Assembly (NCBI GenBank): GCA_905221605.1
Contig: CAJNDS010002334.1
Location: 64,001-120,000, forward strand
Source of the DNA: Symbiodinium natans
Lineage: Eukaryota > Sar > Dinophyceae > Suessiales > Symbiodiniaceae
Reading direction: 5' to 3'
Length of the DNA stretch: 56,000 bases
The notes below the pieces were generated by a model that was given only the letters and a program-made list of their open reading frames with translations, was not told where the DNA came from and did no database searches. Position 1 is the stretch's first letter. The number at the start of each line of letters is the position of its first letter. The position numbers and the translations under genes are program-made. This document shows, piece after piece, positions 50,431 through 56,000 of the stretch.

Positions 50431-50658
50431 ACTGAAGAGGCAGACGCCAGCCTCTCTAGCCAGCGCTGCAAGACAGACTGCAGTGGCATATGCCTTGTCA
50501 TAAGCGCAACCGCACAGTTCGTCCTTGAGCACTTTGCTTGGCATGTTAACTTGCATTCCTGTCAGGACAGCGCAGAAACTGCCTGCCAAGAAAGTGAAAG
50601 TGAGATCGACGAGGAGGAGGTGTCGGACGTAGAGGAGGACGAGAAGGAGGACGTCTGA
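50431..50658 (+). CDS. Candidate terminal exon with acidic tail (75 codons)
   Basis: Open from after TGA 50428 to TGA 50656, without an early ATG. Reads EEADASLSSQRCKTDCSG, then QFVLEHFAWHVNLHSCQDSA, and ends in a strongly acidic tail (CQESESEIDEEEVSDVEEDE, then KEDV). Acidic tails of this kind are common at protein C-termini. A T-rich tract after the GT array and the CTGAAG/AG sequence just before offer a splice acceptor. The antisense frame reads a serine run, as expected of the complement. Confidence 0.33.
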   Translation, partial: TEEADASLSSQRCKTDCSGICLVISATAQFVLEHFAWHVNLHSCQDSAETACQESESEIDEEEVSDVEEDEKEDV

Positions 50659-51400
50659 CAAGCCTTTTCACTCAACACATCCAGGAAGATGAAGGGTTTT
50701 TGTCGTGTGGGACCCCAAGATCTGAACTCGGAACTCCGCCTCTTCAGGAATTTAGGTTTCGGGGATGGGTTGAGGGTTTTTGGGGGCCTAGGCTCCCCTT
50801 CCCCCCAACTCTGCTCAGCTTCGACTTCCAGCTCAAGACTCAGCAAGGGCTTGAACACGAAGCCTCATGGAAATGCATGGCCAAGTTTACCAACATGCGT
50901 GGACCACGTTATCATGATCCCGGCCCCAGTTCGGTCCCAACCCCCCCTGCTCCTTGACTCCATTCTGCACGAAAGCCCTAAACCTCAGCCCTCCGATGCA
51001 GAACAACCCTAGCCCCAAACCGAACGATCGCCAAACCTTAAGCAGGTGTTCCTGAGCCTAAGCCTTTTAAGTTACAAAACCTGGACACTAGTCTCAACCC
51101 TGAATCTCGACCCAACACTGTGATCCTACAGCTCGACCCTGAACTTAGTCCAAAGGGCAGAGGACGCCATGCGATTACAAACCTAAACCCGGAACCGATG
51201 CAAATCTCGAAAGCCTTGGAACCAGAGGCCCTGGAAGCCCTTGAAAGAGTCAACCCTAAACTTGGCCCATCGATTGAACTCTCGTGCTTAAAGGAGCCGA
51301 AGCAGCGGAGCGGAGCCTCGCTGGGGCGCTGCCTCGTGGTGGCCCTGGCCGCGGCGCTGCACCGGGGCCGCAGAGAAGTCGAACCTTTTTGTTTCTGTTT
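50659..51400. other. Single-copy stretch with scattered telomere-like words
   Basis: CCTAAAC and CCCTAA words recur between 50983 and 51260 (for example AAAGCCCTAAACCTC, ACCCTAAACTTGG). A plus frame from 51120 reads QISKALEPEALEALERVNPK and goes on into a GC-rich stretch (SLGRCLVVALAAALHRG); it is extended by the G tract that follows. Coding not supported. Confidence 0.35.
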
Positions 51401-51439
51401 GGGTGGGGGGGGGGGAAGGGGGGGGGGAGGGGGAGGGGA
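51401..51439 (+). repeat. G-rich tract (possible G-quadruplex)
   Basis: At least four G runs, the longest of eleven or more, separated by single T or A bases: GGGTGGGGG, GGGGAAGGGG, GGGGAGGGGG. Confidence 0.85.
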
Positions 51440-52206
51440 AAGAAAGGGTGGGGAAGGGGAATTTCTGTCCCGTGTTTCAAAAACTGTTGTAGGGGCATTG
51501 TGTCCTGCATGCTCTGTTCGAGGCTCGGCCATGTCTTCTACGTGGCCCACACGGCCAAGCCACGGGCAGAGCCTGCTGCTCGGAGCCCTGGCAGCAAAGT
51601 GTCTCTGTTGAAGGCGATGTCGAAGTGTTGAGCGCGGATTTTACATGTTCTCACGATATCTCTGCATGCGCTGGGTTTGGGTTGCACTTGTCTCTCAGCC
51701 AATCGCCCTCTCAACACTTCAGCCTGCTATCGAGGCCTCCGACAAGTTTCTTCCAAAAGGCACAGTTGAGGACTCCTGAAATTTGACTTCTTGCATTTTG
51801 GTTGGCATCTTGGCAGTCCTTCTGAATCTGTTTCAGTAGTGGGAGATACCTGAAACGAAAATGACGGTCAGCTCTCATATTGCAGGGTTCAGCGTGATGG
51901 AAAGACTGTCAGTGCAGAGTTCTGCGATGACCAACACGGAGCAAACATGCTCTCGCTCTTGAGGGCCTTTTGTGTAGCAGTGGCCCCACTTGCACTAAAG
52001 AAGTTTGTTTCAGCTTCGGATTGATGTACAGATTCCAGCGTGTCCCAGCGTGCCAAGACGTGCTGGTGATTGGCATTTCTGGTTCTGGGGCCTCCTTGGT
52101 CACAGGAATCGATCCGATCCCTAATTCCACATAGCGCCTCAAAGGACCTTCCTTACAGTCAGACAAATTGTTTCAGCGGTTTCAATGCCTGTGCATGCTC
52201 GCCTCG
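51440..52206. other. No gene seen
   Basis: Only short frames in this stretch. No repeats recognised apart from GTGTCCCAGCGTGCC-type words near 52035. Confidence 0.35.
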
Positions 52207-52233
52207 GGGACAGGGGTTAGTGTCCCCTGTCCC
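52207..52233. repeat. Hairpin, 10-bp perfect arms
   Basis: GGGACAGGGG, seven bases (TTAGTGT), CCCCTGTCCC. Strong stem without a following T run. Confidence 0.85.
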
Positions 52234-53389
52234 AGCGGGAAGCCGTGACGCGGGCTGGGATCCACCAGTCTATGCAGATTGTGTAGCTCAGGTGCAATTC
52301 ACCCACCTTGACCCACATGATACCAACAATCAGCCTTCGCTTCTGGCTCTGGGTTGCTGACCCCTGAACCCAAAGTTCCCGGGGTGAGGAAAGTCTCTCT
52401 TCATAGTCCATAGTGCGACACGCGCTTTGCGTGAATCTACGTCCATGAGGACTCTTTGATGTAAGGGACCTATGACCCTACATTCCGCAGACCTGCCTCA
52501 GGCGGATCCTCCAAGCCCGCGATTTGTACAGTCCTGCCAGGCCTTCCAGCGTGTACGGCTCACACTGCAAGGCTCAAGATTCTTAAGCTTTGAGGGTTCC
52601 GATCTCCACCTAGAGTAGGTAGGACGTTCTCGAGCCACGCTGGAGCTTGGACATCTGCGATTTTCGGCTTTGCCTTGACCTTTCCTCCAGGGCAAAATTT
52701 TGTAATTCTCGAGGAAACACCAATAGTCTCTGCACGGAGCTAGCAAAGATTGTCTCTTTGATGGCAGTTTTCACCGTGCGGCAAACTCAAGCAGCACCTC
52801 GTAGCGGGCTGGGTGTAGGACGTGCTTCCAGTGCTTGCAAGTGCAAGCCTGGTGCACTGTGTTTGTTGGAGTTGCAGGCCACTGCAAAAAGGCACGATTC
52901 CTGCAGTTTAGGAAACTGACCCCTGGCCTTCTAAAACCAGGGCCCATCCGGAAGCCTTACGAGAACCCTCTTGCGCCCGTCTTGCATCGTTTTGAGTTGG
53001 GGGAAGAACGGAAGAACCTGATTCCAGGCGGCAGGCGGCGAGCCGCGGCCTCAACCTTACCCCTTCAAGCTGGAAGCCGGTTAAGGGCCATCAGCATGGC
53101 TTAAGATGAAGGTTGCCAGAGGTTGCCCGCACCGCAGGTTTTTATCCTTTAGCACAGGCCTCTTTGCGCTTTGGGGGCATTGCCAGTCCAACTCATTTTT
53201 GCTGGAGCCTTCATTTTTTTTGCAGCTCTTGAGGGCCGTTTCAGGGTTTTGGGCAAGCATCTTTAGGGTCAAGATTTGAGTTCCCTCCCTTGGGCCTGGT
53301 ACAGGGCTTAGGACTTTGCCAAATCATGGGCCCTGCTGACACCTCATGAGACTCGCCTTTTTGGGGCCGTGCGGCTGTGTCAGGCGCTC
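52234..53389. other. Single-copy stretch, no gene recognised
   Basis: Short frames only (100 codons or fewer). TCAACCTTACCCCTTCAAGC and other telomere-distant words have no pattern. Nothing further seen. Confidence 0.35.
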
Positions 53390-53580
53390 GCCGCCCTCAC
53401 CAAAACCCAAGGCAGAAGGCAAGGCGGAAGCAAAGCCAGCCACCCAGAGTTGGCAGGGACAGTACCTTTGCCGAGAATCATCTCAGTCGGCAGCAGATTT
53501 GAACATGTTGCCCCTTTTTTGTTTTTTGCACCAGGCGGCCGCCGCCCTCACCCAAGCCAAAGGCGGAAGCAAAGCCAGCC
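53390..53580 (+). repeat. Duplicated GCCGCCCTCACC cassette after CAGG
   Basis: GCCGCCCTCACC followed by CCAAGGCAGAAGG or CCAAGCCAAAGGCGG and AAGCAAAGCCAGCC occurs at 53390-53440 and 53541-53580. A relative lies at 55165-55200 (GCCGCCCTCTCCGCCCAAGG). Each is preceded within a few bases by CAGG (TGTCAGGCG, ACCAGGCGG, GACAGGTCG), like a 3' splice site. Frames read Lys/Ala-rich peptides. Confidence 0.6.
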
Positions 53581-54280
53581 CCACAGCGACTCCATTTCGA
53601 AACAATCGAAGACATTGACAGGGATCAGGGTCAAGGTCTGGAGTGTAGTGGGAGACGGTGGCCCAATTGAAGGGTACATGTTGTGAAGTCCGACGCCCGA
53701 AGCTTTTAATTCTTAAACAATGCCTGGCCTGAGGGCGAAGCCTGGCAGTGTGGGGAGAAGGCCGCCAGAAGGGACATGCTCCCACATGCTTTGACACTGT
53801 AGGGCCTGTAGGGTCAATATGGGTAACGATCTCGACGGGTCCATCGCCCACTGCTTGATTGCTTGACCTCACAAGGACATCCGGGAAGCACCCTACTATA
53901 CCCTATCGGACCTATCGATACGCTGTTCGACTCAGAATGCCCTGCATGCTGCGTTCCAATATTCAAAAACAAGCCAAGCAAAAATGAGAGTGCGATGTAT
54001 CGGGGCTGCCACCAACTTCTTTGCAACAAGACGTTGACGTTTTCAAGTGTGCCTGTGCCTATGCTGTAGCTGTCAAAACCCAAACATCGTGTATGCCTCC
54101 TCCGGAAAAGGGTAGGACACATCCCTATGCCTCACAGCATCCCCATCGCCTCAGTGTCCAGAGTTTCAAGCCTCTTCAGCGGACAGCTCGCAGAGCTTCT
54201 CTTGCAGCTCATATTGCCACGTGGATTTCGGGCCAGGCCTGGGGCAAAGAGCCTGGGAAAGGCGGAAGCTGCAGCCGCGA
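53581..54280. other. No gene seen
   Basis: No open frame above 102 codons on its own. CCCTATCGGACCTATCGATA near 53900 is a small near-repeat. Nothing else. Confidence 0.35.
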
Positions 54281-54330
54281 GCTGAGGGATGCTGAGGGAT
54301 GCTGAGGGATGCTGAGAGATGCTGAAAGGA
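54281..54330. repeat. Period-10 repeat GCTGAGGGAT
   Basis: Three perfect units, one GCTGAGAGAT and a partial. It is followed by a looser series of GGGCTT words up to 54400. Confidence 0.95.
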
Positions 54331-54487
54331 TGGTTTCGCTGGGCTTAGCTCAGACTGCTTAGACGTGCTTAGGTGGGCTTGGAAGGGCTTCGATGGGCTT
54401 CCCTATGAGCTCAGGATAGTGTTCGGCGCAGTCATCTAGGAATCTAGGACACTGTCTCGCAAAGATGGAGAAGCTCTTGGGAGTTCT

Positions 54488-54853
54488 TTGGGCCCAGATC
54501 ATCCCAGATCCAAGACTGCCCCAGTACTGCCCCCAATGAAGATGTCGCGGATCAGGAAGACGAGCAGCCGTCGCGGGCCTGAAGCCCAGTTTTTGGCACC
54601 TGATGGAAGGGAAGTAGTTTGCTTTGAGGCTGTTGAGGTTTTGGGAGGGCTTTGCTCGGGTTTGTCACAGAACGGTGTTCGCAAGGCTCTTCAATGCCGC
54701 TTGGACCGGAAATTTGCAGCAAATGTGTGCCAAGATCAGAGTGAGATCAAGGCTGGATTGCAAAACGTTTCCAGACCCCGATCAGCTTCGGTACCGGATT
54801 CACAAGCGGCGGTCTTTGTTTCCGGGTCCGTCAATCGAGGTAAAGCCTTCTGA
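54488..54853 (+). CDS. Open frame of 121 codons, unrecognised
   Basis: Reads MKMSRIRKTSSRRGPEAQFL from residue 17, then DGREVVCFEAVEVLGGLCSG and LDRKFAANVCQDQSEIKAGL, ending SGSVNRGKAF. Balanced composition and single-copy. The minus strand at 54736-55122 (128 codons) overlaps its second half. No domain recognised. Confidence 0.25.
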   Translation: MGPDHPRSKTAPVLPPMKMSRIRKTSSRRGPEAQFLAPDGREVVCFEAVEVLGGLCSGLSQNGVRKALQCRLDRKFAANVCQDQSEIKAGLQNVSRPRSASVPDSQAAVFVSGSVNRGKAF

Positions 54854-56000
54854 TCTCGCCGGTCTTCAGCTTTTCTGCCTGTGCAAAAAACATTTGAAGT
54901 AGTTCGGGGCTCACAGTGTTCCAGACTTTGGTAGGTAGCAAGGGAGGGGTCCGAGGGCCTGGACAAGCTTCGCAAGGCCAAGTTAGAGGGGGATTGGCTG
55001 GCGATCGCTTGCCGAGCAAAGCGAGCTGCTTCAGGCACCGAGCTCAGATCGGAGTAGAACAGGGCCTGGGGCTTAGCCTCGCGACTATGTTGGGCTTTTT
55101 GGTCTTCAGGCGTAAGGTTCAAACGTTAGGATCTAGGTATGGGTTCGTTGCTGTCCTGACAGGTCGCCGCCCTCTCCGCCCAAGGCGAAGGCCAAGGCGG
55201 GACACGCACTGGGGATGTTGCTGGCGTGTATGTTCTGTATGTTCATGCTTCCTGTGCAGAGTGAACTTCTAAGGCAGGAACACCCGATTCGAAGAGGCCA
55301 GATGCCAGCTGGTGTTTCTTGGGTGAGCCGTTCGCATCCGTTCGCGACACGGGGCGGTTTGGATTCTAGATGGCACTCGTCTTGCTGGTTCGGCCTTAGA
55401 GTGTTATAGTTTTAGTGTAAGTAGCGGTTACAGAGTGTGTAGGGCTTTGGTTTTCCAGGCAAGATGGACATTAAAAGCCTGTCAACTCCGCTTGACCCCC
55501 CAACCCCCAAGACTCGGACCAAGCAGCGCTGCCTGGCAGGGCCCAGCTCGCGCCACCCAAGGCGAAGGCCGAGCCACAACCCTGGAGCTCCTCAAAGGGT
55601 CCCAAGAGTTCCCGGTTTTTGCGTCATTGGGTTTAGGAATGTTTAGGGACGGTTTGCTGTTGCATGCTGTCTGAGTCGGTACGACGCGCACGCTAGTTCC
55701 AAGCACAACTTCAGCCCTCGGGGATTTCCGCAGTCACGCCCACCCAGAAGCATCTCCTTGCTGTGCCAACACAGTGAACTAGCGAGTTAGCTGAAGTCGC
55801 ATCTCCTCGTCTGGCATGAGCGTGCCCAGCGTGTAGCCACCTCGTCCGTGCACACTTTGGGGAAATCCATTCCAAACGAAATCTGCGAATAAGCATGAGG
55901 CCTACCTAAGACTCATTTGAAGTTGAATCTCTGCGCGGCGTGCACACTGCGGGGAATGCTCGAACCCTGCGAAGAAGCATGGACCTGGCTTGAATAAATC
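54854..56000. other. Single-copy stretch to the end of the window, no gene recognised
   Basis: Includes the third CAGG-linked cassette (55165-55200) and a similar ACCCAAGGCGAAGGCCGAG at 55556. Near the end, TGCACACT-GGGGAA and CGAAGAAGCATG/CGAATAAGCATG words occur twice (55850-55897 and 55938-55982), a weak direct repeat of about 90 bases. No gene seen. Confidence 0.35.

Noticed and set aside
1-56000. Dinoflagellate spliced-leader sequence
   Set aside because: I looked for CCGTAGCCATTTTGGCTCAAG-like words (shortened here to the core TAGCCATTTTGGC) and saw none, so the dinoflagellate assignment rests on general character only.

Overview
This window looks like nuclear DNA of a repeat-rich eukaryote, most likely a protist of the dinoflagellate kind. 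The reasons are indirect. No bacterial-style operons, ribosome binding sites or packed genes are visible. There are two short CCCTAAA-type (TTTAGGG telomere-type) tracts and many microsatellites and minisatellites. Tandem and segmental duplications cover most of the first 37 kb. I recognise no protein family anywhere in the 56 kb, and no rRNA, complete tRNA, CRISPR or dinoflagellate spliced-leader sequence. Most long open frames lie in repeats, are open in several frames at once, and change frame between copies. Coding calls are therefore few, of low confidence, and mostly given as candidate exons.

Layout. 1-2.5 kb: mostly single-copy, with a telomere-like tract at 555-572 and a 150-bp direct repeat. 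2.5-7.6 kb: an array of nearly identical 1,047-1,050 bp units (Unit A, 3.7 copies) whose last member switches at base 6609/6610 into a second, related unit type (Unit B). 7.6-8.8 kb: a block repeated at 33.6-34.4 kb and, diverged, at 29.6-30.25 kb. 8.8-10.9 kb: three copies of a 567-570 bp unit (Unit C) between two 160-bp direct repeats. 11.8-15.4 kb: two large copies of Unit D, the second with a 265-bp insertion. 15.4-24.4 kb: a mosaic of short dispersed modules, including a 15-mer found nine times and a module whose plus frame resembles a signal peptide. 24.4-28.6 kb: paired duplications (Units F and E) with a CTG array of different length in each copy. 28.6-34.4 kb: more Unit B (1,058-1,063 bp period) and the second copy of the 8-kb block. 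34.2-37.2 kb: a roughly 300-bp tandem repeat and further mosaic.

From about 37.2 kb to the end the character changes. The sequence is essentially single-copy, with isolated minisatellites (several of period 9), palindromes, clustered AAATCGATTTTC motifs and a few single-copy open frames (37.2, 38.4, 40.5, 42.4, 44.4, 50.4 and 54.5 kb) that are the best places to look for real exons.

How the parts relate: Units A, B and E and the 8-kb block share modules in the same order. These are a CCTCCCTTTGTGAC head, a segment reading LILDTGRMSG, a TAGCTCAGTGGG motif that matches the RNA polymerase III A box, and a segment reading like ELxDxxxPLR. They appear to descend from one longer ancestral unit that has been duplicated, truncated and recombined. 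Whether that ancestor was a gene or a non-coding repeat cannot be settled from sequence alone. In-frame indels between some copies favour former coding, while by-eye substitution patterns in two families look close to neutral.
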